DNA of 64,000 nt, taken from contig NC_134530.1 of assembly GCF_050624435.1 (NCBI RefSeq), positions 146,360,721-146,424,720 on the forward strand. The letters are read 5' to 3'. Below, piece by piece: positions 11,346 to 23,390 of the stretch. This DNA comes from Tenrec ecaudatus. Lineage: Eukaryota; Chordata; Mammalia; Afrosoricida; Tenrecidae. The first letter of the stretch is position 1. Each line of letters begins with the position of its first letter. The notes below the pieces were generated by a model. It was not told where the DNA came from. It was given only the letters and a program-made list of their open reading frames with translations, and ran no database searches. Position numbers and translations under genes: made by a program.

Positions 11346-11880
11346 CACTATCTACTCCACCCCACACACGTTCTCCTTCGACTCAACGCCGCCCCTGTCC
11401 CCGCCCACCCCTTCCTGCCTGGCTCAGGCCTCCAGCGGTTCCATTCACCTCCCCTCTCAGTGTCAGTACAATAAACAGTCTCCATCATTGTCACCGCAGG
11501 GGCTCAGAAGGGGAGGAAAAAGTAAAAAATGAGGAGAGGTAAATGAATTGGCCATCATCTTTCTTTAACAAAGCATGACACAGCGGGTGGGGCGTCTGTC
11601 AGCCCTGTCAGAATCCCCCTGCTGGACAGACAGGCTTCCATTTGTCATGCACACAGGGCACGGATCACAGGGAGGCCCGCTTGCCTGGGCTTTGGGGCAG
11701 ATCCAGGCACAGGATTGGGCCCCTGGCGGGTAAGTTTCACTGTCTGCGCTGCGTGCTGCGCTAAGCCTGCCCCAGAAAGTTAGAGTCGCAGGGGCCACGT
11801 ACAGGGGGTGCCTGGAGCAGAAAATGGGATCTCTCAAAGGCGAAGGTATCCAAACTAGACCCAACCAAACGCACTGCCCC

Positions 11881-12006
11881 ACAGGGGCTTCCGAGGCTGG
11901 GGATCTTTACAGACGCAGGTTGCCACATCTTCAGTGGAGCATCTGGTGGGTTCAAACCACGAACTTTGGGGCTTGTGGTCTTAACCTTTGTGCCACTAGG
12001 GACCCT
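11881..12006 (-). mobile_element. AfroSINE fragment, antisense
   Basis: Retains cttccgaggctggggatcttt, gccacatctt, catctggtgggttcaaacca and tgccactagggaccctg. Its body resembles the older subfamily (gccacatctt) more than the commoner local type. Confidence 0.85.
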
Positions 12007-12377
12007 GCAGCTGGCAGCAAACATCACTTCCTGTTTGGTTCCAGCCTTAATTAAAAACGTGGTTCCATCCCCTGGAATCCTTTCCGGCCAGCAGCTTCTG
12101 TCTTTCCCACTGTTCTGGCTTGAGGTCCTTTCTAACACCACGCCTGGCATGGGGTGGTGGGGGTCCAGGGGGTGAGGGTGGGGTCGATTGTTCCCAATTA
12201 CTCTGCCCTCAGAAAAGATGGATTGCCGGAGGATGGCCAAGGGGTGACTTGATTTCCTGCAGAATCGTTCCAGACTCAAGAGTTGGTGCCATTTTGAAGA
12301 ACTTGCTGTATGGCCAGGGGCTGGCTCCTCTCAGTAGATGGAATGTTTACAAAATGGAATAGCTACACGCACAGTTC

Positions 12378-12400
12378 ACACACACACACACACACACACT
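12378..12400. repeat. (AC)n microsatellite
   Basis: Uninterrupted CA/AC dinucleotide run of about 11 repeats. Confidence 0.97.
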
Positions 12401-12559
12401 GCAGTCACAGCCTTCACCCAGACTGGTGTGTTGCAGAGAGACAAAGACTGGGCACGGGCAAACTGCAAGGAGAGGAAAGGCTCCGAGTTTGGGAGCGGAT
12501 AACCCGCGGGTTCAAATCCCAGGTCTTTCCTGTGCTGGTGTGATCCCAGGCCGCTGCTC

Positions 12560-12740
12560 ACTACTGCCAGCCCAGCCGTCCCAGCTCACAGTGGCCCATG
12601 GGACAGGCTAGAACTGCCCCTATAGGCTTCTTCATGGGAGTAGAAAGCCTCCTCTTTTTCCCGAGGAGGGGTTGGTGGTTTCAAACTGCTAATCTTGCAG
12701 TTAGCAGTCGAACACATAAGCCCTCCGCCACCGAGGATCG
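12560..12740 (-). mobile_element. AfroSINE, antisense
   Basis: Contains tcacagtggcccatgggaca, tagaactgcccctatag, ggagtagaaagcctcctc and tggtggtttcaaactgct. Confidence 0.92.
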
Positions 12741-12761
12741 TGATTACATGACACTTGAAAG

Positions 12762-12947
12762 CCCACTGCTCTCCAGTAAGTTCCGGCTCGGCCACACAGT
12801 GCACAGCTGCTCCTGAGGGTTTTCAAGACGTCGTCATGTTACCAGAGTAGTCTCCTATTTCTCCTGCAAATCGGCTGGTAGATTTGAATCGCCAACGTGG
12901 CGGTCAAGGACCCAACGCCAAACCCCCAGCGCCACCAGGGTCCCTTC
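12762..12947 (-). mobile_element. AfroSINE, antisense, second of a tandem pair
   Basis: Diverged body (cacacagtgcacagctgctc), then tttctcctgcaaatcggctg, gatttgaatcgccaacgtgg and gcgccaccagggtccc. Directly follows the copy at 12560-12740 in the same orientation. Confidence 0.85.
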
Positions 12948-13948
12948 CATGCGCCTTAGGAGCCTGCAGTTATCCGGGAGAAGACCCAAGTCCATTCAGA
13001 AAGTTGAAAGAGCCGGTGTGCACATTGTCTGCAAACGGTGGGTGCTCAGAGAAATGGGCGGCCTTTCCCCTTCCTGCAGCTTCACCCACCAAACGGTGAG
13101 TATCTACCGCTTCCTTGCCTGGGAAGCGCTGCTCCTCGTCACCCCCAAGGAGAGCCTCCGCGGCGCTCCCCCCTCCCCCAAGCGCCCTCCCTCCACCTCT
13201 GTCTCCTGGGGGCCCAGGATGCAGGAAGAAGAGCTTTTCTTGTTCTTATTTTTCGTCCCCAATTTGCTCTTGGTGCGCGGAGGCCAGGAAGGCGTCTTGC
13301 CTCTAATCGCAGCTGTCACATCCCATCAGGCTGAGAGGGGGCAGCCGGGCGGGGGAGAGGGCGTGCCCTGCGCGGCTGGTGCGGCCCAAACAGGGACCCA
13401 CATTGTCTTTTCCCAGCCAGTGGGCGTTCCCCGCCTGCACTGGGAGGGACCAGGGCTTCCAGAGGGGGCGGGCCCTTGATCCGCGGGCCACGTGCCAGAG
13501 CGTCTATTGAAAAGCTCCGGGCCTCCGCTGACCGGATGCTGGGCGCAGTTATGGCCCCTGCCTGGCACTGGATGGCTCTGGGTGCCCGTGGCGCGCCCGA
13601 GAGGAGGCCCACGGAATGCAGCGAGGGGGTTAAAAACTGAGCAGGGATTCTCTGGGCTCTCCTTTGCCTCTCCCGGAAGAGTCCCTTGGGGGTTAATTAA
13701 GCCCAGGGCCACTAACCAAAAGATTGGTGCTTCAACTGCGTCCAAGAAACCAAACTCAGAGCCACCTAGTCATTTCGATGGCCTGGCTGGCAGGCCACCT
13801 CCAGAGACCCCCTGAAGCCCCATGGCGCTCCCTTTCCAGGGCACAGTGCAGGGGGCACGGACTTTGTGGCAACTAGCTTGGCTTGTGTTTTGGGCGGTGT
13901 CCCAGGTGCTGGCTCAGGGCAGATGGTGGTTTTAAGCTGTTGACAGAC
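12948..13948. other. Intergenic, GC-rich, no gene seen
   Basis: Long frames on both strands (for example 12949-13479 and 13326-13745) have no recognisable domain and appear to be GC-driven. 13880-13948 holds a weak AfroSINE-like trace (ggtggttttaagctgttgac). Confidence 0.45.
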
Positions 13949-13992
13949 GTGTGTGTGTGTGTGTGTGTGTTGTATGTGTGTGTGTGTGTGTA
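13949..13992. repeat. (GT)n microsatellite, interrupted
   Basis: Two GT runs separated by a short tgtat interruption. Confidence 0.95.
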
Positions 13993-14021
13993 ATTCCAGG
14001 ACCCACCTCCTGCCCTTGTCT

Positions 14022-14115
14022 AGAACCCATGACGTTGATTTGGACCCCCAGTGACTCTATCGGGTTTCTCAGGCTGTACCGCATTCCTCATTGTTCTTGG
14101 GGGAAGCTGCTGGGG
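14022..14115 (-). mobile_element. Old AfroSINE fragment, antisense
   Basis: Reads cccatgacgttgatttggac, then ccagtgactctatcgggttt and ctcaggctgta, a diverged version of the SINE body. Confidence 0.6.
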
Positions 14116-14429
14116 CAGAAGCTGGGGGGTGAGGTGAGGGGGCGATGGGTGTGTTGAACTGCAGCTCAATGCTTTCACTGCTTGTCAGGCCCAGGCCGTT
14201 CTGTCCCAGTGAGTGGTGTGAACTCGGACAAGTGGCATGTCCTGGCTGATTTCCTGGAGAAAGGAAGGAGAGGGGCCCATACAGGCTGCCCTTCCTTTGG
14301 GGAAGACTATAAAGAGTAAGTGGGGCTTCTCCAGCTCCTTGGGGGCACAGCTATTTGCTTTTGATTGGAAACTCCCCGTGCACAGCAGCACAGGGAAGAA
14401 AGGCCTGGTGATCACAGCCTGGAACGTAG

Positions 14430-14480
14430 GATGCTGCCACATGTTGGAATCAACTCCGCAGAGGCAACGGGTTTTTGTTT
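14430..14480 (+). mobile_element. AfroSINE 3' end fragment
   Basis: ttggaatcaactccgcagag followed by gcaacgggtttttgtttc is the family's 3' terminus with its T-rich tail. Confidence 0.6.
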
Positions 14481-14612
14481 CTTCTCCTCTGGGCCTGGGG
14501 ATGGGTTGCTTGGCCTGGCTGTGTCGCGCTGATGCATAGGAAGGCTGGGTCCACCACTTGGCTTTGCCTGGTCAGCAAACATCATGAGGCTGGGGTGCAC
14601 CAAAGATGAATC

Positions 14613-14618
14613 TTTATT
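14613..14618 (-). terminator. INKA2: Candidate INKA2 polyadenylation signal
   Basis: The minus strand reads AATAAA here, 368 bases past the INKA2 stop codon, followed by gattcatctttggtgc. It is the first canonical signal downstream of the stop in the gene's direction. Alternative sites further left cannot be excluded. Confidence 0.5.
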
Positions 14619-14788
14619 GGGGGCCTCTAGGGAAAAGATGAAGCCCCAGTGACATTCCGTATAGAATGGTCAAGTGAAGTCTTTGGGGAGCAGTGAAGGA
14701 ATTCTGGGGAAGGAGGTTCCCCTGGCTGGCCGTCTCTCTCTGGCCCATCTCTGCTATTACCTCCAGCCCCAAAGGTGCATGCACGCGT

Positions 14789-14813
14789 GCACACACACAC
14801 ACACACACACACT
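14789..14813. repeat. (AC)n microsatellite inside putative INKA2 3' UTR
   Basis: About 11 AC repeats flanked by gcacgcgtgc and tcgcacactc. Confidence 0.95.
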
Positions 14814-14985
14814 CGCACACTCCCACCTCACCCACCAGCCAGCCCTTGCACCAGCCGCAGGAGACCTCTTGCTGGGAGACCTGGGGGCCTGTTGCTTCTC
14901 TTTAGGACGAGAACCTAGAGTCGGCCTCGAGAAGCCAGCCCTCCCAGGTAGGTCGCAGCATCTTCACAGTTTCTGTCTCTACGAC

Positions 14986-16094
<1,109 letters not shown>

Positions 16095-16475
16095 TATATA
16101 TGAAGAAGAATTGGTGTTAGTGAAGTGTGGTGTTGGTTGGGGAAGATCATTGGATAAATCATCTACTACTGCCAGAAGGACACACAAATCTGTCTTGGGA
16201 GAAGTACAGGCAGATGCTTTTTAGATGTCTTGAGATGAAGAGACTTGGTCTTGCTTAGGTTGCACAAGTCATCGGGAAAGACCAACTGATCGACAGAAAA
16301 AGGTATCATGTTCAGGAAAGTAGGTCAATGAGCATGTGCACCACCCTCCGATGGATTGACACGTCAGCGACAACACTTGGGAGCAGACATCAAAGACGAA
16401 GAAATGTTGCAGGATCGACCGGCAACGTGTGTTCTGTTCGACATACAGAGCTGACTTGACGACAAACAGCCGGCA
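16095..16475 (+). mobile_element. RTE-clade LINE relic, 3' part of ORF, sense
   Basis: Diverged copy of the afrotherian RTE LINE 3' region: a gtgttggttggggaagatca stretch, then gccagaaggacacacaaatc, ggagaagtacaggcag, gatggattgacacgtcagcg and a terminal gcaggatcgaccggcaac. Shares blocks with the RTE copies at 58590 and 53040. Frames broken. Confidence 0.8.
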
Positions 16476-16506
16476 CATGTCAATCTCTACTAATGTATGC
16501 CTGTCC

Positions 16507-17035
16507 GAGGAGGTGCTGTTAGGTGCCAGTGAGTCCATTCTGGTTCAGTGACCCTGTGTGCAATGGAAAGAAATGCCACTCCATCCTGTGCCATCCTCAC
16601 CAGGCCTGTTAACCTTGGGGCCCGTGGTTGCAGCCGCTGTGTCCATCCCCCTCAGCCAGGGTCACAGTGGATGCTGGCGGCTGTTTCTTATCCTTTTGAG
16701 TCATGCCCCGTCCGTCCGTGAAGGCCTCAGAAGCTTTGCTCCATGCACACCATCAAGGTCGACTCGACTTTGAGGAGGCAGCTCTCCCGCGGTCGTATTT
16801 TGATGCCGTTCCACTGGAGGGGCTCGCCTTCTGACACTACATCAGGCAACGTCCGCTGCTCTCAGAGACGAGTCCCTCAGAGGTGGACAGTCTGGTCCAC
16901 CTTGGTGGCCTGTTCCTAGTCTGGGAGCTCTGCCAACCTGCCAACCATGGGCGACCCTACTGGTACCTGAAATACCAACAGTACAGGTTCCAGCATCACA
17001 GCAACATGCACCCCCAGTGGGACAGGCTCGAGGAG
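16507..17035 (-). mobile_element. RTE-clade LINE relic, antisense, 5' and 3' ends joined
   Basis: 16507-16645 is the antisense RTE 3' terminus (ggtgccagtgagtccattct, ttgcagccgctgtgtccatc). 16650-17035 matches what I recognise as the antisense 5' region of the same LINE (catcaaggtcgactcgactt, tgaggaggcagctctcccgc, gaggggctcgccttctgaca, tccagcatcacagcaacatg). The reverse transcriptase body is missing, so this is an internally deleted or non-autonomous copy. Confidence 0.65.
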
Positions 17036-17289
17036 GGTCCTGCGAGGCAGTGACGATTACTGTGCCCATGGTCAAGGTGGGGAGACGGGGGCACATACGT
17101 ATGCCCTTAGTTAAAAGTGGAGCTGAGATCAGTTTGGGGTTCCATAAGGTTATCGAGGCCACCCTCGTCCCTCTGCGCCTGTGCCATCTCCTCCCGCCCA
17201 CCCCGAGCCCCCCAGAGATGATGACGATGACGAGGACCGCAGCAATAACTGTGATCCCTGCTGTGGAACAGGGGCCATGCTGAGCACTC

Positions 17290-17665
17290 ACACCATCTTT
17301 ACATCAACTCTGGGAGGTTGCTTTCTGCTCGTTTGAACCAATGAGTGACCCATGGTCTCACACAAAAACAAAAAAAACCACTGCCATAGAGTTGATGCCG
17401 ACTCATAGTGACCTTATAGGACAGGGTAGAACCGCCCCTGTGTGCGTTCCTGAGGCTGTAACTCTTCACAAGCAGTAGAAAGCCCTATCTTTGTTCTCCA
17501 GAGCTGATGGTGGTTTCAAACTTTCGGACCCTGAAAATTGCAAGCCAACGTGTAACCACTGTGCTCCCAGGGGTGAACTAACTTGTCTAAGGTGACAGAA
17601 TGCTCCTGAAGCTGGCTTCACCCTCAGGACCCTCACCCTCCACATGCTATAGTCTACGTGACCAA
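17290..17665 (+). mobile_element. L2/MIR-type relic split by an AfroSINE
   Basis: Left piece 17290-17361 (tttacatcaactctgggagg, gagtgacccatggtctcaca) and right piece 17574-17665 (gtgaactaacttgtctaagg, gctggcttcaccctcaggac) read continuously when the AfroSINE between them is removed. Confidence 0.65.
17362..17573 (-). mobile_element. AfroSINE, antisense, near full length
   Basis: A-rich tail (acaaaaacaaaaaaaacc), gccatagagttgatgccgac, tgaccttataggacagggta, ctgatggtggtttcaaactt, and a head complement ending ctcccagggg. Inserted in an older L2/MIR-type repeat. Confidence 0.95.
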
Positions 17666-19039
17666 GCACTGCTCCGAGACGGCTGGTCAGGGAAGCTTGA
17701 CGATTGTGTTCTCTTCAGGATGGAGGGACATTACGGAAAGAAGAGCGATCGGATTCCAGAGGAAGCCCTGTGTCTGGGGCTCCCTTTGGGTGTTGTGGAC
17801 ATCTAGTCAGGAGAGGGGTGAGAGGCCAGAAGACTGCAGACTGCTCAGCTCTTCCTAGATCTTCCCCTCCTCCTGCCCCTCCTCCCAACACCTGTCCTTC
17901 CCCAGCTGCTCTTGGACTTGGCTCCAGCCCCCTTTCTGCCTTCCTGGCCCAATTGGCTCCACTGTCCTGGCCACGCCTGAGTAGAAAACCGAGGGCCAGT
18001 TTTCCCAGCCCCACTGTGGCTGTCTAAGGTCCGAGTCCCAGGTGCCAGCTGGAAGGGGCTGAGAGAATAACTTGGGCCAGGGCCGAGTTTGGAGAGTGGG
18101 GAGGGCAGGCTGTGTCTGATAACATTCATGAGGGCCCAGTGCCTGCGCCCAAGCTGCCTTGCTCCCCGCCAGCTCCCTCCCCAGACCCTGCTCAAGTTAC
18201 CCACCATGGCAAACCTTGTGTTCGGGGACCATCTGTTGCTTAAGCCCCTCAGAGACCCGCAGGATCATCTTACCTCACAGGCTTGCTTAAGGCACAGATC
18301 TAAGCCTGGAGGATGGAGGGGCTGGGACTCCTGTCTCAGGACTGACAGCTGACCTTCGAAGGCTTCCAGGGGCGATCCTCTCCTGCCAGCCAAGGAAGGG
18401 GGTGGGGAGCTGGAGGGGCATGGTTGGAGGTCACATGTCATGAACCAGGGCAAGGGGGACCAACTGTCCCTGAAGGGTCCCACAGTCGGTGCACCTTTCC
18501 CAGAGCAGGGCAAGCTGTGGGGGCTGGGGGTGTGGCTGGGGGTGTGCCTGAGGGCCTGAGGGCAAGTGTGTTCACCGGTGTTATAGCAGCAGAAGGCAGC
18601 GGGCCTCTGGCTCTGGTCTCTCCCTCCACCTCCCACACAGCTTAGCTAAGAAGACCCAGAGCTGCGGCCGAATGGACACTAAGCCTCAGCTCAGCCTCCT
18701 CCTTGGCCCTCCCAGCTAGCAGCTTCTTGCTCATTTCCCACTTGACTTTTTGACTCCATGGGAGCCACCCCAATCCCTGCCCCACCTCCCAGGCCAGCAG
18801 CAACCGCAAGAGCCAGGATTGACGGGCGAGGGGCTGACACAAGCTGGACAGGGTCAGTACCCGGGCCTGTCCTTCCAGGCCCCATCCCCACCCCCCTCAA
18901 TCCAGGCAAAGCTCTCTATCTGTGCTTCCCTCCTCCAACTGTCCCCTCCACCCCCATTCCCTGGGATGCCCAGAGCCCTCCTAAAGGCCTCCCAGTCACC
19001 CAGCCAGGGCCTGATCAGGCTTCCCCCACCCCCAACACC
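17666..19039. other. INKA2 intron, no further feature seen
   Basis: GC-rich intronic sequence. Long reading frames in several phases show no domain. No repeat recognised. Confidence 0.5.
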
Positions 19040-19150
19040 ATCGCCACACCACTGATCATGTTACTTGCTGCTAAGAAGCTTCTAGTGGCTCCCTGCTGCT
19101 CAGGGAATAAAATCCAAACACTCCTACAGCCAAGACCCGCCTCGACGACG
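19040..19150 (+). mobile_element. L2-type LINE fragment
   Basis: Carries the typical L2 block: ttctagtggctccctgctgc, tcagggaataaaatccaaac, then acagccaagacccgcc. Confidence 0.65.
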
Positions 19151-19679
19151 ACGTAATTCCAACTTCCAGTGGCAGGCACACCCCGGCTGCCTGACGTCCC
19201 TCCCCCCTGTCCCAACCCCTCCACGGGACAGTGACTGTGCGTCCACTGCATGAGCCACTGGGAGCTATGATCATGTCATCTCCCCAGCACCCAGCCGGTA
19301 CCGTGCATTTGCTACACACCATCCCCAAATCATCCTTCCAGAGGGTTAGGGACCCACAGACCACAGTCACTAGAGAGAAAATCGGGGCAGTGGCCCAAGG
19401 TTTTATTTCAGCAAGAGGCCAGGAGTGTGCGCTGGCAGGCTTCCTTCCCGAAGGCTGAGGCCGGTCCAGGTCAGAGGAGGCAGTGGGAGGAATGAAATGA
19501 CCCCATTCAATCGCTTCCAGTGTGGAAAAATCCCTTAGACATAATGCTGACATTCTATATCGTGTTCCAGGGAGAATGAAGGCGTGGGTATGGAATTTCA
19601 GGCTGCCCTGACAACAGAGACCCCATTTAAGTCAACAAGGGTTGCAATCGCACCCAAGGGGAAGCTACAGCTCCATGTT

Positions 19680-19835
19680 GGTGAAGGGCCTGGGTTCTGG
19701 AGACAAATGGCACAGTGTTCGAATCTCAGCTTGGCTACTTTGTAGCTGTGCATTCTGGGCAGGCTATTGAAATGCTCTGGTTTCCCTTTTTTGCCATTCT
19801 TTAAGATGGAAAGAGTTCCTGTCCCCTGCAGCTCT
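19680..19835 (+). mobile_element. MIR SINE
   Basis: MIR order: tgggttctggagacaaatgg, gttcgaatctcagcttggct, actttgtagctgtgcattct, gggcaggctattgaaatgct. Confidence 0.8.
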
Positions 19836-19922
19836 CCTGCAGATGAGGCGAGGGGATCTGCAGGCTCCAGAGAAAGCACTGGGTTAAGTGGCTCTTGCTT
19901 TTCTACGTAAGCTCTGTCTGGT

Positions 19923-20240
19923 AGGCACTGGACTGCTATCCACAAGGTCTATCGTTCGAACCCACCATTGCTCCACTGGGAGGAAGATGAGGCTCTTCGC
20001 TCCCCTAAATATTTAAAGCAGTGGTTCTCAACCTTCCTAATGCAGCGACCCTTTAATACAGTTCCTCATGTTGTGCTGACCACCCCCAACCAGAAAATTA
20101 TTTTCATAGCTACTTCATAACTGTCATTTTGCTACAGGTATAAATTAGGTGACCCCTGTGAGAACCACTGATTTAAAGTCTCAAAAAGCCAAAGGGGCAG
20201 TTTTGCTCTGTCCTATAGAGTCACTCCACCAGCTGCTCCC
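19923..20240 (+). mobile_element. AfroSINE, sense, interrupted by a SPIN element
   Basis: The head (ggactgctatccacaaggtc, gttcgaacccaccattgctc) and the body start (aggaagatgaggctcttcgc) lie left of the insertion. The body resumes at 20171 (atttaaagtctcaaaaagcc, aaaggggcagttttgctctg, tcctatagagtcac). Both halves belong to one copy. Confidence 0.9.
20019..20170. mobile_element. SPIN-type hAT MITE, 152 bp, nested
   Basis: Ends cagtggttctca... and ...agaaccactg are inverted repeats. The body carries gcgaccctttaatacagttc, ctcatgttgtgctgaccac and cataactgtcattttgctac, the SPIN/URR1 signature. Perfect 8-bp duplication atttaaag at 20011-20018 and 20171-20178. About 40 bp shorter than the other two copies, with a deletion toward the right end. 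Non-autonomous: no transposase. Confidence 0.95.
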
Positions 20241-20539
20241 AGGGAGGGAAAGGGAGACTGATCCCATCAAGATGGACCGCCTCGGGAGCGCAGATGGGCA
20301 GTTTGTTCTGTGCTGCAGGGTAGCGAGGAGTCAGACAGCCTGGCCTGCAGTACGTGTGGAGTTTAGTTTACCAACCTGAGCGTTGGCAGGGGCACTGCCT
20401 TAGAAAGACCCACGGTGAGCTACATCTGTAAGCATCACAAGCCAAGAAGACCTCACGAGCCATTCTACTCCGTAACGCAACAGCAGTGGGCTGGTTAGTT
20501 TCACATTTTTTTGCATTTTTTTTATTTCATTTCATTTAT

Positions 20540-20640
20540 TTATTTTTAAAATCATTTTTACTGCTCTTACAGCTCTTATGATATTCCAGACATCGATTGT
20601 ATTCCAGCATATTTGTTTTTGCTTTTTTAAAAACATATTT
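20540..20640 (-). mobile_element. LINE-1 3' end fragment, antisense
   Basis: Matches the antisense start of the local L1 3' UTR type: aaaatcatttttactgctct, tacagctcttatgatattcc, agacatcgattgtattccag. Confidence 0.6.
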
Positions 20641-21973
20641 GTTATTAATGTGCTTCTAGAACATTCCTTCCTCGGTAGAATTTCACACAGAGTGGTGACT
20701 GGAATCCACTCCTAGCTGGTGTGAGGAGAAAGGCACTTCTCAGGCTGTTGCCCCAGATCACCCCACCCAGGGGTACAAAAGGGAAGCTGGGTCAGTCCTG
20801 CTCAGGGAGTTGACCGTGAGGAGTGGAAAGGCAGCTGTGAGCAAGGATGGAAGGAGGACGTCTGAGTGGTGGGGAACATAGGACCGTCATCTGGGTCCTG
20901 CCTGGCGGGGGGGGGGGGTGAGGCAGTGTAGGGGGGCAGCCAGTCAGCAGCCTTTCCTAACCTCCAGGGGGATGACATCACCATGGAGAAAGAGCCAGAG
21001 CACAGAGCAGAGCGTGGGACTTGCTTGGATCCCAGGGCTCCTCTGGCCCTGGGAACCAAAGGGGGAGGAGAGGGGCAGTGTGGGAGAGAAGAGCAAAGGA
21101 GAGGGGCCCACTCCGAAAATCCCCAACTGGAAATGCGCCCCGAACTCCCCGGTCCCCTGCGCCTCCAGTTGTTCCCCAGAGCAGGACCCAGCTTTCCTTC
21201 AGAAGTCATGGCCAGTGAGAACTGAATGAATGAATGAACAAAACATGCCTGCTGAGTCCGTGCCAGCCCCTGTGCCACTGCCACCCTCCGGCTTTCCCTC
21301 CTGAGGGACCCCACCCTCTGCCAGCAGCTGAGGGGTTAGCCGCCCAGGGGCTCCTCCAAGGAGTCCTGAGATGGTCCCACTGGTGCTGACTCTCCAGCCA
21401 CTTGGGGTGGGATGGAGCTAAGGGGTCTCTCACTTTCCCCACAAGCTACGCCTTCTCTCTGCTTCACAAGAGCCAGCACAGGCCTAGCCCGCTGCACTGG
21501 CAGAAAGGGGGGCCTTTATTAAGCATATCCCAGGGCGACCCTGAAAGGCCTTGCCACCTATCACCCCAGTCCATCCCCCCAGCCCTGTGAGTCCTGTCCC
21601 ACTGCACTGCAAAACAGCCCCTCACTTCTCCCTGTCCTGGCCCCGCTGGGGTCCTGCTGAGGACACACTGGGCGGCGTGACATTGGAGGATATTAGCCGG
21701 CCGTGGCGTGCTTGCCTTTCTGAGACTGTAAAATCATAAGCCCTCGGTGTGTATCACTGGTCTCTCTTCTACAATGCCCTCCCCGACGCCACAGGCACTC
21801 TGGGAGGCTGAAGTCGCCCCATTGCCTGGGTCAGCAAACCAGGGAGCCGAGAGGGTCCCCCGCTTCTCCTGTGTTTCCCAAACATCATTCATTCATTCGT
21901 TCCCAGAGCTCCTGGATGCTTTTCACCAGAGCAACATGCGCCCTAAAACCAACCTGAAGAAAAACAAGCACAA
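20641..21973. other. INKA2 intron, no gene seen
   Basis: Contains an 11-base G run near 20907-20918. Otherwise nothing supportable; long frames on both strands lack domains. Confidence 0.5.
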
Positions 21974-22166
21974 ACATAAACTCACTGCCACTGAGTTATG
22001 TTCAACTCAGAGCAACCCTACGGGACAGAGCAGAATGCCCCCCCGGGGGGGGGTGCCCGAGGCTGTGAATCTGAACATGGGAGCAGAAAGCCTCAGCTTT
22101 CTGCCCTGGAGAAGGCTGGTGGATTCAAATCATCGACCTTGTGGTTAGCAGGCCTTGCAATCACAC
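21974..22166 (-). mobile_element. AfroSINE, antisense, full length
   Basis: ataaactcactgccactgag, agcaaccctacgggacagag, a C/G-run expansion at about 22036-22051, gagcagaaagcctcagcttt, ggtggattcaaatcatcgac. Confidence 0.93.
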
Positions 22167-23390
22167 ACACATTTAAAACACTGTGGGCAAACAGGATGAA
22201 AAGAATAAAAATTTCCCACTAGCTTTGTAAAGGCCCCTTTCACAGGTGCGTGTAAGTAAGTTAACCAGCTAGAAGGCCGGAGGGTCTCTTAGGAGAGGCG
22301 AGGGACCGGACTCACCCAGGCCAGCGGACTTTCCGTGTCAGCATAATCGTGGCCCTCAGCCTGGGGATTGTCGTGAGGGGCAGCCCGGGCAATCGGTGGG
22401 AAGGACAAAGGGCAACTGTCATGCAGCTGGGGAGGAAGAGCATGAAGTCATCCTTCTCTGGGACTCCAGGACCCAATTCATCCTTTCCCCAGGAAGGCTT
22501 CCGCGCACTGACTCACCGCAGGAAGAGCGAAGAGGAACAGGGGCTGGGGCTGAGGAGGAAATGTCTGGACACAGAGCCCGCCACGCCGGACCCCCAGCCC
22601 CTGGCTCTGGGGCGAGTAGAGTGGGGTGAGCTGTCCACAGACGGACGGACGGCACCCTTCCCTCATGGTGCTTTGCGGTGGTGGGAAGGGGGGCTGAGGA
22701 AAGTGCGGTGCCAGCATCCTCGGCTCCCTTCCCAGTCCTCCCCAGGCCCCTGACTGATCGGCCAGCTGTGCCCTCCTCCATCCACCCATCTCACGCCCTC
22801 TCCCAGCTCTGCCAGAAGCCTTTGACACAGGCTGCAGCTTTGCCCGTGGACCTGGCAGTGGGCCCTGAGTCACCCTCGCCTGCCCCCACACCTCCCCCTT
22901 CCTTACTCACAGGGTCCCCACACAGTTTCTTTCAGCCCCTCTGGAAGATAGGAAGAGGCTCCTGTGCGGAAACGGGGGAAGCCCCGCTTTTGCCAAGTGG
23001 CCCATTCTTCAGCTCCATGAATAGCGACCTTCACAGGCCCTGCTCTTGGCTGGGATGCCCCACAGGAAGGTAAAGTAGAAGCGGTGCCAAAGGCCCCGGC
23101 AGGGAGGAGGGCAGAGAAAGGAGAGAGGATGTGGCACGGATGAAACTGGGTTCCCAACCAAAGCATCAATTGGGGGCCACACACTTGGACAAAAGGCAGG
23201 CAAGTGGAGAAGGGGCAGGGGGCTCTCCCCTCTTTCTGGGAGCCTGCCTCTACCCCAACACCTCTCAGCCTCCCGCTGACCAGCTCTAGCTTGTTACTGA
23301 AGTCATTCAATCCAAATCCTTGGACATCCATCCCAGAGATCTCTCAAGAAGCTACCTTCGTATCTTCTAGTCAGGCCCTGCTCATCTCTC
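22167..23390. other. INKA2 intron, no gene seen
   Basis: GC-rich, with long frames in several phases but no recognisable protein. No repeat family identified. Confidence 0.5.

Larger units (their letters stand above)
14600..14985 (-). other. INKA2: Putative INKA2 3' UTR
   Basis: Sequence between the INKA2 stop codon and the first AATAAA. It carries a (CA/TG)n tract at about 14789-14813, which reads as GT repeats in the transcript. The extent is inferred from the signal alone. Confidence 0.45.

Noticed and set aside
12949-13815. Several 100-176 codon frames in GC-rich intergenic DNA
   Set aside because: No domains, repeats or splice context; frames on both strands overlap, as expected from high GC.
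16269-16538. Minus-strand 89-codon frame
   Set aside because: It lies on the antisense strand of an RTE LINE relic.
19923-20018. Possible tRNA gene at tRNA-like head sequences of SINEs (here and elsewhere)
   Set aside because: These are SINE heads with A/B-box traces but no intact cloverleaf, and they continue into the AfroSINE body.
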